Translations under genes and position numbers: made by a program
The notes under the pieces: model-generated
Seen by the model: the letters and a program-made list of their open reading frames with translations, nothing else
The model's database searches: none
What the model was told of the DNA's origin: nothing
DNA from: Pseudothermotoga sp.
GTDB lineage: Bacteria > Thermotogota > Thermotogae > Thermotogales > DSM-5069
Direction of reading: 5' to 3'
DNA length: 18,319 nt
NCBI GenBank assembly: GCA_003510135.1
Contig: DOKY01000041.1
Location: forward strand, 652 to 18,970
Shown: positions 1-7,189 of the stretch, piece after piece
Position numbering within the stretch: the stretch's first letter is position 1
How the letters are laid out: each line of letters begins with the position of its first letter

Positions 1-137
1 ATCGTGAACATCGCGCTCTTTCCGAATTCTTCTGGTATGATCAAGTAAGATATGACAGGCACAGAGAGGAAAGAGATCCCCGCGCGAAACCACATGCCTA
101 AGGAAAAAGAAACGTATGACTTAAGGTATTGCTTCAA
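1..137 (-). CDS. Second Wzx-type flippase, N-terminal part (cut by window edge)
   Basis: From TTG at 137 the minus strand is open to the window edge and encodes 45 residues starting LKQYLKSYVSFSLGMWFRAG, followed by SFLSVPVISYLIIPEEFGKS. This matches the N-terminus of the Wzx at 2166-3608 residue by residue in pattern (LKSY-x-SFS-x-G-x-W, VPV-x-S-x-L, P-x-E-x-GK). It is therefore a second member of the same polysaccharide transporter family. AGGTGA lies 7 bases upstream, and the frame is closed by TGA further up at 176. The gene starts 75 bases after the TagD-like stop, suggesting a flippase partnered with the glycerol-phosphate block. Only the first helix and loop are visible. Confidence 0.75.
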   Translation of the reverse strand, partial: MKQYLKSYVSFSLGMWFRAGISFLSVPVISYLIIPEEFGKSAMFT

Positions 138-144
138 TTCTTGC

Positions 145-150
145 TCACCT
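145..150 (-). promoter_or_regulatory. Shine-Dalgarno site of the second wzx
   Basis: AGGTGA on the minus strand lies 7 bases before the TTG at 137. It supports a TTG start for the partial flippase gene, matching the TTG start used by the other wzx. Confidence 0.6.
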
Positions 151-212
151 CGATGGGTGATGTTCCTCAACGCTCAGTTGATGGGCGTAACTTTTTGATA
201 ATCGCCAGATCA

Positions 213-692
213 TCACTTTTCATCCCTCAGCTTTTCTCTGATCAAGTTCAAAACAGTTCGTCTGTCATCATCGGGAAGCTGCCTCAGAATTGCGCACAGT
301 TCATCGATCGAGCCCAACAATTGCTGAAACTTGGAACTGCTGATGTTCGCCGTCCTTGGAAGGAACTCCACACGGCACAATCTTTTCAACGGTTCATACT
401 TCTCCCTCCACTCTTCGCTCGCGACGATCACGTCTGGTTTGTACCTTTCGATGTCTCTCACCTTCTCTTTCCAACTGTTTGCTGGGAAAACTTCATCGAC
501 GCACTTTATGTTTTCCACGATCTTGGCTCTTTCTTCGTAACTGAACAGGCTGATCTTTCCCTTTTGGAGGTTGAACTCCTCCGTGGCAACCCCAACAATC
601 AAGTAATCTCCATAAGCCTTTGCCCTCTGCAGAAAATTCAAATGTCCAACGTGGAAAAGATCAAAACTGCCGTAGGTCAGAACTCTTCTCAC
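213..692 (-). CDS. tagD: TagD-like glycerol-3-phosphate cytidylyltransferase
   Basis: A 159-residue cytidylyltransferase that would make CDP-glycerol from CTP and glycerol 3-phosphate. It has the whole family pattern: LTYGSFDLFHVGHLNFLQRA (5-24) with the HxGH motif at 14-17, ATEEFNLQKGK (36-46), SYEERAKIVENIKCVDEV (51-68) and the RTANISSS block (113-120), matching the RTxxISTT CTP-binding motif. Bacillus TagD ends soon after this; here about 30 extra charged residues (about 125-159) form a likely helix of unknown use. GTG start with GGGGGGAGAGG just upstream, inside the 3' end of the TagF-like gene, so the two are coupled. Supplying CDP-glycerol to the neighbouring transferase is the obvious role. 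A related polyol phosphate substrate is possible. Confidence 0.9.
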   Translation of the reverse strand: MRRVLTYGSFDLFHVGHLNFLQRAKAYGDYLIVGVATEEFNLQKGKISLFSYEERAKIVENIKCVDEVFPANSWKEKVRDIERYKPDVIVASEEWREKYEPLKRLCRVEFLPRTANISSSKFQQLLGSIDELCAILRQLPDDDRRTVLNLIREKLRDEK

Positions 693-1848
693 ACAACCTC
701 TCCCCCCTGAGCGCCCTTTCGATCACTTGTACAACTCTTTTTGTAGAATTAGCGTCTCTGTATTGGTGAACCAACTTCAGCACCAGTTGTCTCTCTGGTC
801 TATAACAGTTGGGATCTTCCAAACTTTTCTTCACTTCTCTCTGCAACGATTCTTGGTCCACGCACTTCGGTCCAGCCGCCCAGAAATCGTAGTCGAGCAA
901 CCATCCACCGCGAGTTTCTTTGTATTCTTTCAGATCAACCGGTGTGAAAACCACAGGTCTGTCGAGCAAGAGCCAGTCGAAGTAGATGGATGAATAATCA
1001 GTGATCAAAAGGTCTGCACCGTTCAGCAGTTTGTAGAAATCTGTTCTTTCACGTTTCAACATCGCCGATTCTATGATTCTTATGCGATCGCTTCCAAAAC
1101 GTTTGAAATGATCCAAAAAGAGCCGTTCTTCGTTGGGATGCAGCTTCAAGAAGAACACGACGTTGTTTTCTTCGAGGAAGGACAAGAAGTCTCGCAAGTC
1201 AAATTCCTTGAATCCAAAAAAGTTGTCGTAAGATTTGTTCCCCTCGACAAAATCTTCATACCCAAACCTGAAGGTCGGAGCGAAGATGACGACTCTTTTT
1301 CCCTCAAGGCTCATACCAAAAAGTTTCTCGAGGTTCTTCTTGCCGTCCGCTGTCAACAGATAATCGTTCCTCGGCGCACCCGTGACAACGTATCGACCGA
1401 TAGACAATCCCACACACGCGTTTCTCAAAACGGTGCCGAAATCCGAGTAAGAACAGAAGATGTCAGGCTTGCCATCGTATCTTTGAACTCTTTTGTCCAT
1501 CAGTCCCCCTTTTTTGGTGGGAAAACCATGCCACAGCTCGATGTGAACCGTTTTTCTGCGCAACTTCTTACCACCGTGCGTCGTCACGATCACCTTGCTC
1601 TTGGCAGTCCACTTGATCACGTACCATCTGAAAAGTAATCCTTTCCACAGCGATTCAAAGGGTTTCTCCGGCAACTCTATGACTTTGAATTTGCAATCCT
1701 TTATCTCACCCTTTTCGTAGGCTTCTAAAAGTGGGTTCAAATTGCAACCTGAGTAGTTCAAGAAATACAGCGTCACCAAATTCTTATCCATCCTGCAGAA
1801 CAATCTCGCAACGATTTCCAAAAACTTCACGACCAATAGTCTGAGCAC
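661..1848 (-). CDS. TagB/TagF-like CDP-glycerol glycerophosphotransferase
   Basis: A 395-residue protein of the CDP-glycerol:poly(glycerophosphate) transferase family, which moves glycerol phosphate (or a related polyol phosphate) from a CDP donor onto an acceptor glycan at the inner membrane face. Family marks are ELWHGFPTKKGG (104-115), VTGAPRNDYL (155-164), FAPTFR (189-194), KLHPNE (235-240) and the donor-site block TDYSSIYFDWLLLDRPVVF (283-301). About 395 residues is the size of the catalytic part or of TagB, lacking the extra N-terminal regions of long TagF proteins. An amphipathic N-terminal helix may hold it to the membrane. GTG start with AGGGA 7 bases upstream; Met20 is an alternative start. 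It overlaps the TagD-like gene by 32 bases. Primase versus polymerase, and glycerol versus ribitol, cannot be decided from sequence. Confidence 0.88.
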   Translation of the reverse strand: MLRLLVVKFLEIVARLFCRMDKNLVTLYFLNYSGCNLNPLLEAYEKGEIKDCKFKVIELPEKPFESLWKGLLFRWYVIKWTAKSKVIVTTHGGKKLRRKTVHIELWHGFPTKKGGLMDKRVQRYDGKPDIFCSYSDFGTVLRNACVGLSIGRYVVTGAPRNDYLLTADGKKNLEKLFGMSLEGKRVVIFAPTFRFGYEDFVEGNKSYDNFFGFKEFDLRDFLSFLEENNVVFFLKLHPNEERLFLDHFKRFGSDRIRIIESAMLKRERTDFYKLLNGADLLITDYSSIYFDWLLLDRPVVFTPVDLKEYKETRGGWLLDYDFWAAGPKCVDQESLQREVKKSLEDPNCYRPERQLVLKLVHQYRDANSTKRVVQVIERALRGERLCEKSSDLRQF

Positions 1849-2165
1849 CTTTCAGTCCCTCTTTCATCATTCCACAACATGTGTGACTCGGAACTCATCG
1901 CTCTTATCGCTCAAACATGGCAAAAGATATTCCGTCATTTCAACCATGCGTTGCGATCGAATTATACTCCTCGCTGTTTTTACTGATATTTCGAAGCGCG
2001 CAGTTTGTGAAGGGTAAAAGATGAATCAGTCTACGATGTGAATTTCCTTCGGAAGGATCCTGCCCACTCTTGACAAACTGTTTTCGATCTGACGGTGCAT
2101 TAAGACATGAGACATCAAGACAGGCTGATGCACAAGTGTGTTTGTTCTTCCGTTGATATCCTCAA
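1849..2165 (-). other. 317-base gap between wzx and the teichoic-type genes
   Basis: The longest gap of the window. On the minus strand it holds a 47-codon frame coupled to the wzx stop (2026-2169, listed separately), a TATAAT box at 1966-1961, and a second short frame of 26 codons (ATG near 1945 to TGA near 1868). There is a small perfect hairpin at 2045-2057 (TCCTT-CGG-AAGGA) and an 8-base inverted pair CAGTTTGT/ACAAACTG at 2001-2008 and 2073-2080. None is a clear terminator. The gap looks like a boundary between two functional blocks with possible gene remnants. Confidence 0.4.
1961..1966 (-). promoter_or_regulatory. Candidate -10 box upstream of the TagF/TagD-like genes
   Basis: A perfect TATAAT lies on the minus strand in the 317-base gap, about 113 bases before the GTG of the TagF-like gene. 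The region 17 bases upstream (ATATCA) matches the -35 consensus at only three positions. It would allow the glycerol-phosphate block to be transcribed separately. Pattern evidence only. Confidence 0.35.
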
Positions 2166-2169
2166 TCAC
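2026..2169 (-). CDS. Possible small ORF or gene remnant after wzx
   Basis: A 47-codon frame begins with GTG overlapping the wzx stop (GTGA) and ends with TGA near 2026. The product starts VIEDINGRTNTLVHQPVLM and ends GRILPKEIHIVD. Codon choice looks ordinary for the locus, and the 4-base overlap is of the coupled type used elsewhere here. No family is recognised, there is no clear ribosome binding site, and no membrane segment is predicted by eye. It could be a real small protein, the C-terminal scrap of a deleted gene, or chance. Confidence 0.25.
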   Translation of the reverse strand: MIEDINGRTNTLVHQPVLMSHVLMHRQIENSLSRVGRILPKEIHIVD

Positions 2170-3608
2170 TTGTGCTTCTTAGCGACAAAATTCCACACTT
2201 CGAAAACGTCCCTCACCAATCGCTTGAACACGTCCTGATAGAGAAGGATCACCAAGATCAGACCGATCACACTGCTCAGCACACCAACGCTGACTTTTTC
2301 GATGAAAGAATTCAAAGCAGCCACGATCACAAAGATACCGATCGATACGTACGCCCTCTTGAACCTGTACTTGACTGGATAAAGCTTCACGGAAACAAAG
2401 CTTTCTATGGCGAAGACGATTACGTACGACAAGCCCGTGCTCAGCGCAGCACCTTTTGCTCCAAGGGAGGGTATCAACAACAAGTTACCAAACAAGTTGA
2501 ACAGTGCTGCCACACCATCACTCACCATGAACCAGTAGGTTTTCTTCGCAAAGTCTATACCACGAGCAACCACTATGGCCATCATAATAGATACTGGATG
2601 CGCAAGCAAAAATGGCGCAATGTACGCAGATGACCTGTAAGTTTTTGCGAACAGCATGAAGATCAAATTCTTTCCGGATAGGATTATCAAGGCTAAAGCA
2701 AGCATCAAGAAAGACACGTAGTCGAACACCTTCGAAAACATCTCTCTGTTCTCAGGGTTCTTTTCGTACTGCTCATACGCGAAGGGATACCAGAAGGTCG
2801 AGAAACCGCTTGTGAACAAGTTCATCACCGCTATCAATTTGAATGCGGCAGAGTACAAACCAATCTCTTCAAAGCTCGTGTAAATTCTCAACACGATTCT
2901 GTCCGTCCAACCTAACAACCACCAGAGTAAGCCAGAAAACAGAAAAGGATATGAGTAAATCAATATCTCCCTTACCAAACTCTTGTCTATCTTAATCGGT
3001 AACCAGTGTTCACGCTGAAGATAAATGCCAAGACTCAACGTTGTAAGGTTGGAAAACAGCTGTGCATACAAGAGTGCGTAAAAATTCCTTTGAACAAACA
3101 TGGCATATGCTATCAAAAACCCGACGTTGCTTACTGAATTCACTACTTGCAGCGCTGAATATATAAATCCCCTACCCTGCATTCTTATCACGGTTTGATT
3201 GAACGTCTGAAATATACCAAGAAAAACCGATAACACCAGTATCAGGTACGCATTCGATGATTCCTGCCCAACTATGAACACATTTAACCGCTGTTTAAGC
3301 ATCATTGTAGAAAAGGTGAAAACTATACCAAGAACTAACGGTACAATCAAGCTGCTCCACAGTAATTGTTCTCGATCACTCCTTGAGTGATACAACCTCA
3401 TTAATGCGCTGGGTGTACCAAGAAGCACTACCAAAAGGATCACAGAGTACACTACCGAGAACATGTTTCCTTTACCGTACTCGGACGGATTCATCAACCA
3501 ACTAGTAACTGGAACAGCGAAAAATGAGACGACTGCGTTTATCCAGGCACCTATTGAAAATGAGAAATAACTTTTTAAGAAACTGTATTTAAGCGACGAA
3601 ACTGTCAA
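2166..3608 (-). CDS. Wzx-type polysaccharide flippase
   Basis: A membrane protein of 480 residues from the TTG at 3608, with about 12-14 hydrophobic segments and no long soluble domain. It is a MATE/MVF-type polysaccharide transporter, the Wzx class that moves lipid-linked repeat units across the inner membrane. The opening (SYFSFSIGAWINAVVSFFAV followed by NPSEYG) is the usual Wzx N-terminal helix and P-x-E-Y/F-G loop. The TTG start is preferred because GGAGGG sits 6 bases upstream; a longer frame from 3632 would place that site inside the gene. It follows GT9-like copy 2 after 94 bases and precedes a 317-base gap. A second, partial Wzx with a closely similar N-terminus begins at 137, so the locus has two flippases. 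Confidence 0.88.
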   Translation of the reverse strand: MTVSSLKYSFLKSYFSFSIGAWINAVVSFFAVPVTSWLMNPSEYGKGNMFSVVYSVILLVVLLGTPSALMRLYHSRSDREQLLWSSLIVPLVLGIVFTFSTMMLKQRLNVFIVGQESSNAYLILVLSVFLGIFQTFNQTVIRMQGRGFIYSALQVVNSVSNVGFLIAYAMFVQRNFYALLYAQLFSNLTTLSLGIYLQREHWLPIKIDKSLVREILIYSYPFLFSGLLWWLLGWTDRIVLRIYTSFEEIGLYSAAFKLIAVMNLFTSGFSTFWYPFAYEQYEKNPENREMFSKVFDYVSFLMLALALIILSGKNLIFMLFAKTYRSSAYIAPFLLAHPVSIMMAIVVARGIDFAKKTYWFMVSDGVAALFNLFGNLLLIPSLGAKGAALSTGLSYVIVFAIESFVSVKLYPVKYRFKRAYVSIGIFVIVAALNSFIEKVSVGVLSSVIGLILVILLYQDVFKRLVRDVFEVWNFVAKKHK

Positions 3609-3614
3609 TCTGAA

Positions 3615-3620
3615 CCCTCC
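3615..3620 (-). promoter_or_regulatory. Shine-Dalgarno site fixing a TTG start of wzx
   Basis: GGAGGG on the minus strand is 6 bases before the TTG at 3608. It decides this unusual start over an upstream in-frame TTG at 3632, which has no such site. Confidence 0.65.
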
Positions 3621-3702
3621 GGTTGTACGCAAACACTAAAACATTTGTGCATCTATCTTTTTGAAAGCGGTAATTTGCTTGTGTAAAGTGAGCTCCTGCG
3701 TT

Positions 3703-4704
3703 TCAGAAATCAGCTAGTACTTTTTGCATCAGATTATCATCTTCTGGATACCATAGATACTCTCTTGCAGTCCTACGGTGCATCTTACTGATTGAATAAT
3801 ACTCTGCGTATTTCCTACACTCAAAAGGAGCGGGCTGCTCCGGGTAAAACACTAACAATCTCGCTCTGGAATAAGCGGCTATATCGAAAAACCCGCTTCT
3901 GAAGCCAATAACATAGCCTGCTAAATCACAGAAAGGTATGATCAAGTCCAAGCGTGGATGGACAGCTATGGTTCCTGGGATAGGCTCTGGATTACGAACA
4001 TCAACATTTGTGCACACAAAATATCCCCGCTCCTTAAGTGCCAACGCTAATCTTGTAAAGAAATCGATGTTTTCGCTACTTCTGGACAGCTGGGCTTGAG
4101 AATTTGAAAATGGAGCGAGAATAACTGTTCTGCCAACTTCTAATCGAAGCCGAATGAATTGATGGACAACTTCGTTTCTTTGTTCATCATTAACTATCGG
4201 TACAGTATGGGAAACGTACTCATCCAAGCCCAAGCTCTTAGCTAGTGCTTCAAAGTGATTTTCCGGAGCGCGGCTTACTATCGTTGGGTGTATGCCCTTT
4301 GCGATCCAAACTCTCGAACCAGGTATGTAGATATCAAACAAACGCGGTGTTCGGAATACCAAGGTTTTCACTTGCCTCCAAATTGCGCTGTCAATCACGC
4401 AACCATGGCTTTTGATGCTTGGAAAACAATTCAATAGAGCCCTACAGTTCTCCCTTACTATCGGAATAGCTCTGACTCCATATCGCTTCTCAAACACGTC
4501 AAGTAAGAGTAGATAAAGAAAGGTATCACCAACAAGGTGATCAACGATCAACAACACGTCTTTGGATTTTGTTTTGGACAGCGAGTTCGCATACAGTTTC
4601 GCCAACCATCGTTCGATAATCTTTTCGCCTATCGAAGAGCCTATCGTCGTATTCAGTGCGGAACACACGACGTTTCCTATTATCTTTTTAACGAAATTGC
4701 CCAT
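3703..4704 (-). CDS. GT9-like (heptosyltransferase-like) glycosyltransferase, copy 2
   Basis: A 333-residue protein from the ATG at 4704, chosen because GAGAGGT lies 8 bases upstream and the length then matches its 335-residue paralogue at 7190-8197. A longer frame from GTG at 4734 would overlap the phosphatase gene. VDHLVGDTFLYLLLLDVF (about 54-71) fits the GT9 N-terminal loop; RTVILAPFSNSQAQLS and GFRSGFFDIAAYSRARLLVF fit the two donor-side loops. Shared blocks with copy 1 (CTNVD-x-RNP-x-PI, DLAGYVI) show clear common ancestry. The gene starts 16 bases after the phosphatase stop. It probably transfers a sugar in the repeat unit. Because the two copies flank the activated-sugar cassette, both may use its product (inference). 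Confidence 0.62.
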   Translation of the reverse strand: MGNFVKKIIGNVVCSALNTTIGSSIGEKIIERWLAKLYANSLSKTKSKDVLLIVDHLVGDTFLYLLLLDVFEKRYGVRAIPIVRENCRALLNCFPSIKSHGCVIDSAIWRQVKTLVFRTPRLFDIYIPGSRVWIAKGIHPTIVSRAPENHFEALAKSLGLDEYVSHTVPIVNDEQRNEVVHQFIRLRLEVGRTVILAPFSNSQAQLSRSSENIDFFTRLALALKERGYFVCTNVDVRNPEPIPGTIAVHPRLDLIIPFCDLAGYVIGFRSGFFDIAAYSRARLLVFYPEQPAPFECRKYAEYYSISKMHRRTAREYLWYPEDDNLMQKVLADF

Positions 4705-4712
4705 ATGATACA

Positions 4713-4719
4713 ACCTCTC
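4713..4719 (-). promoter_or_regulatory. Shine-Dalgarno site for GT9-like copy 2
   Basis: GAGAGGT on the minus strand lies 8 bases before ATG at 4704. It supports this start over the upstream in-frame GTG at 4734. Confidence 0.6.
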
Positions 4720-4720
4720 G

Positions 4721-5092
4721 TCACAGCTTGTCACAAATCACAATATCTATGTCGAGAGGTTTGTCCCTCTCTTTGTTCACCGCATACGCGGTCAGCAAAC
4801 CCGACGGTTTCATATCGTTGATTAGAATCCTCTCTCCGTGGCCAAGGCCGAACACGATCAGATCGTATCTGACACCATTCTCTTTTAGGAAACTCTCTGT
4901 GATTTCTCTGTATTCCTCGCTCCTCGAGGTTAGTATTATGACAAAGTCGTGTTTTCCTATCTTTTCGAAGAACTCTTTCACACCTTCTAAAAGCACGTCT
5001 TGGCCATCCAGATATCCATTGTGTTTGACCAACGTACCGTCCAGATCCAAGATCCAAACTTTGGATAATGACGAAAGAACCAGCTTCACCAT
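4721..5092 (-). CDS. Small HAD-superfamily phosphatase
   Basis: A 123-residue HAD hydrolase with little or no cap domain. Motif I is WILDLDGTLV (13-22) with nucleophile and acid Asp, motif II is IILTSRS (52-58), and motif IV is GERILINDMKPSG (86-98). The motif III lysine is not obvious. Short HADs like this occur in capsule loci next to SIS isomerases, and in heptose or Kdo pathways the HAD enzyme removes the distal phosphate of a sugar bisphosphate or sugar acid phosphate. The ATG overlaps the isomerase stop by 7 bases with GGAGAG just upstream, so translation is coupled. Probable role: dephosphorylate the sugar intermediate between the kinase and nucleotidyl-transfer steps (inference from the cassette). 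Confidence 0.8.
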   Translation of the reverse strand: MVKLVLSSLSKVWILDLDGTLVKHNGYLDGQDVLLEGVKEFFEKIGKHDFVIILTSRSEEYREITESFLKENGVRYDLIVFGLGHGERILINDMKPSGLLTAYAVNKERDKPLDIDIVICDKL

Positions 5093-5676
5093 TCACCACT
5101 CTCCAACAGCTTACCTATGTGTCCACCCGGGTGGTTCTGTTTGAACTCTTCGATACCCACATTCAACCTGTCTGACAGTTCCATCGCTAACGCTTGCAAA
5201 ACGAACAGATACCCAATAGACGAGTTGTTCGGAACGAGGTTCCATCTGTCGCCTTCATGTTCGAGGTACAAAACGATTCTCTTTTCACACATCTTTGACA
5301 ACGTACCTTGTTCGTTGTAAGTCATCAACCAAACATTGGCTTTTTTCTTCACCAAATGCTTGTAAAGATAGATCGATTCTTCGGTGTTACCACTCTTCGA
5401 AAGGATCAACACCAAATCTCCCTCTTTGACTATCCCAAGGTCCCCGTGAACAGCGCTGTTGCTATGCAGAAACGCACAGTTTATGCCTAGCGAAATCAAC
5501 GTGCCTGTGAATTTCTCACATATGGGAACGTTCTTTCCAAGTGCCGTGGTTATTATCTTGTTCCCCCTGGCCACGGTTTCAACCATCTCGTTGAGCAAAG
5601 TTTCGAGTCTTTCTCTATCGAGGTTTTCGACGATCCCTTGGAGCGCTTTCAGCTGGATTTCAAGATGATTTATCAT
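5086..5676 (-). CDS. SIS-domain sugar-phosphate isomerase, KdsD/KpsF-like without CBS domains
   Basis: A 196-residue aldose-ketose phosphate isomerase. It follows the arabinose-5-phosphate isomerase pattern: TALGKNVPIC with Lys48, SNSAVHGDLGIVKEGD (72-87), the phosphate-binding loop LSKSGNTEES (92-101), NLVPNNSS (146-153) and the C-terminal NHPGGHIGKL (181-190), whose His is catalytic in KdsD. E. coli KdsD continues with two CBS domains; this protein stops right after the SIS domain. It would interconvert a ketose phosphate such as ribulose 5-phosphate, or a larger homologue, with its aldose. ATG start with near-perfect GGAGGTGA. It overlaps the upstream fusion gene by 4 bases and the phosphatase gene by 7, forming a coupled cassette. 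A GmhA-like role on heptose phosphate is possible, but the HPGG ending favours the KdsD branch. Confidence 0.82.
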   Translation of the reverse strand: MINHLEIQLKALQGIVENLDRERLETLLNEMVETVARGNKIITTALGKNVPICEKFTGTLISLGINCAFLHSNSAVHGDLGIVKEGDLVLILSKSGNTEESIYLYKHLVKKKANVWLMTYNEQGTLSKMCEKRIVLYLEHEGDRWNLVPNNSSIGYLFVLQALAMELSDRLNVGIEEFKQNHPGGHIGKLLESGEW

Positions 5677-7166
5677 TCGATCACCTCCGCGAGTTTCAAA
5701 GCCCCGTTGTAGAATGCTCCACACATCATATCGTAATCGTCCCAAGCATAGGTGGTCAACGATAACCATATCACCGCATGCAAGAGCCTTATCTTTTCTT
5801 TTTTCTCGCTACCCACTAGCTCGAAGAACAACCCTTCGAATTGCTCATATCCACTCGACTCAATCGTCAGTTCGACATGGTTTTCTTCTATCCGAAGATC
5901 AAATCTTTTTCTGTTGAACTTATCGTAGTTGCCGACCAAGCTATAGTATAATTTGGCAAAATCGTAGTCGGGATCTCCAAATATCTTGCTGTATCCGAAG
6001 TATCCTCTCGGGTCTATGAAGTAAACCCTTCCCTCTGGATCGACCATCGTGTTGGAAAACGTCGGGTCTCCATGGATTATTGTGAAAGGATTGTCGTAAT
6101 ATTTTTCGAGTTCCTTTTGAATTTCATCTTCCAAAAAGAAAGGATTTGGAACGACCTTGTTGTTTATTGATATTTCTCGCTGGCACGTAAACGGAATGAT
6201 GTTTTTCACCTGATAGAGTCTCTCGAAAGTCTTTTGGTAGTACTCTCTGTAATAGCTCTGCTTCAGCGCTGGTCTTCGCTGAAGGTCGTGCAGCTCTTTC
6301 AATGCAGTGACGATTTTTTCAATAACTTTTGCGTTCGGTTCCATTTCGAAGGGATGCTTGGCTTTCAAACGTTCGAGGATCAAAGGCTTCAGGCTGTAAA
6401 CCCTTGGCACGCCTTTGTAGCCGTACTTCTGAACTTCTTCGTACCAGCTGAGTTCCAAGCTGGCCAGCTCTCTTCCTTTCTCGTCCATGGGTTCCTTCAG
6501 CACCCTATCAGAAAGAATCGTCACTCTATTGAACGGCCTTGCAACTCCCGACACAAAGAGTTTTTCATACTCGTCAGCGAGACCATACTCGCTCACATGC
6601 CTTAGGAATATTGGTTCAAAGTCTATGCTCCGCGAACTGAGGTACCTCACGAATTCTCCTTCGGTGGGAACATCATTTATCTGCGACTTATCGCGAAAAA
6701 CGAAAAATCCAGCCACCCCGTACTCTGAAGATGGTTCTTCCACAAATTTACCATCTTTGAATGACCAGCGACATCTGAACGTGCCGGACAACCCGATGTA
6801 ATTCTTGTCCGACTGCAACGATGGTAGCTCGAAATTCTCGCCAAAGTATAGATCACACCAAGTCAGTAAGAAAGGCTCCCCGTCTGGAACATAGTCGAGC
6901 GCCTCTCTCAATCCCGCGCACGTACCTACTCCAGTTGCTCTGATCAACACATATTTTTCTTTCGCAAAAGCACGAAGATAGTTTCTCAGAACGTCAAATT
7001 TGTAGTCACCTATGACTACAAAATTCGCACCTGGGAAAGTCTTCATGGTGTTCAATATCAAGGGTGAGCCGTTCACGGAGAGCAGTGCTTTGGGCTTGTT
7101 CAAAGTGTATTTACCTAACCTTGAACCCTTTCCACCCGCTTGAATAATCACATGCTTAATGTGCAT
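5673..7166 (-). CDS. Nucleotidyltransferase fused to APH/choline-kinase-like phosphotransferase
   Basis: A 497-residue two-domain enzyme. Residues 1-about 215 are a sugar-phosphate-type nucleotidyltransferase. IIQAGGKGSRLG (7-18) with NKPKALL (23-29) is the G-x-G-S/T-R...PK nucleotide-binding signature, and LLTWCDLYFG (100-109) carries the metal-binding Asp. Residues about 230-497 are an aminoglycoside/choline-kinase fold: ELHDLQ (291-296), the catalytic-loop signature IIHGDPTFSN (363-372), IDPRG (384-388) for the metal Asp, and DPDYDFAKLYYSL (398-410). One chain would therefore phosphorylate a small substrate or sugar and couple it to a nucleotide. Similar fusions include LicCA-type phosphocholine enzymes, but the next-door isomerase and phosphatase favour a sugar. 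ATG start with GGGTGA 7 bases upstream. The stop overlaps the isomerase ATG (ATGA), so the two are translationally coupled. Domain calls are firm; the substrate is unknown. Confidence 0.88.
   Translation of the reverse strand: MHIKHVIIQAGGKGSRLGKYTLNKPKALLSVNGSPLILNTMKTFPGANFVVIGDYKFDVLRNYLRAFAKEKYVLIRATGVGTCAGLREALDYVPDGEPFLLTWCDLYFGENFELPSLQSDKNYIGLSGTFRCRWSFKDGKFVEEPSSEYGVAGFFVFRDKSQINDVPTEGEFVRYLSSRSIDFEPIFLRHVSEYGLADEYEKLFVSGVARPFNRVTILSDRVLKEPMDEKGRELASLELSWYEEVQKYGYKGVPRVYSLKPLILERLKAKHPFEMEPNAKVIEKIVTALKELHDLQRRPALKQSYYREYYQKTFERLYQVKNIIPFTCQREISINNKVVPNPFFLEDEIQKELEKYYDNPFTIIHGDPTFSNTMVDPEGRVYFIDPRGYFGYSKIFGDPDYDFAKLYYSLVGNYDKFNRKRFDLRIEENHVELTIESSGYEQFEGLFFELVGSEKKEKIRLLHAVIWLSLTTYAWDDYDMMCGAFYNGALKLAEVIE
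5681..5688 (-). promoter_or_regulatory. Shine-Dalgarno site fixing the isomerase start
   Basis: GGAGGTGA on the minus strand lies 4 bases before the ATG at 5676. It is an almost full-length match to the 16S anti-Shine-Dalgarno sequence. It argues for that start rather than a longer frame beginning at 5769 inside the upstream gene. Confidence 0.85.
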
Positions 7167-7189
7167 GACTTCTCACCCCCCCTTGAACA

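Noticed and set aside
129..710. 193-codon plus-strand frame
   Set aside because: It is antisense to the TagD-like gene, whose family motifs run throughout the minus strand; the plus-strand product has no recognisable domain.
1108..1638. 176-codon plus-strand frame
   Set aside because: It lies fully antisense to the TagF-like gene and has low-complexity, Val/Phe-rich content typical of a reversed coding frame.
5086..5769. Longer isomerase start at 5769
   Set aside because: The extra 31 residues fall inside the upstream fusion gene and do not resemble the family, while a near-perfect Shine-Dalgarno site precedes ATG 5676.
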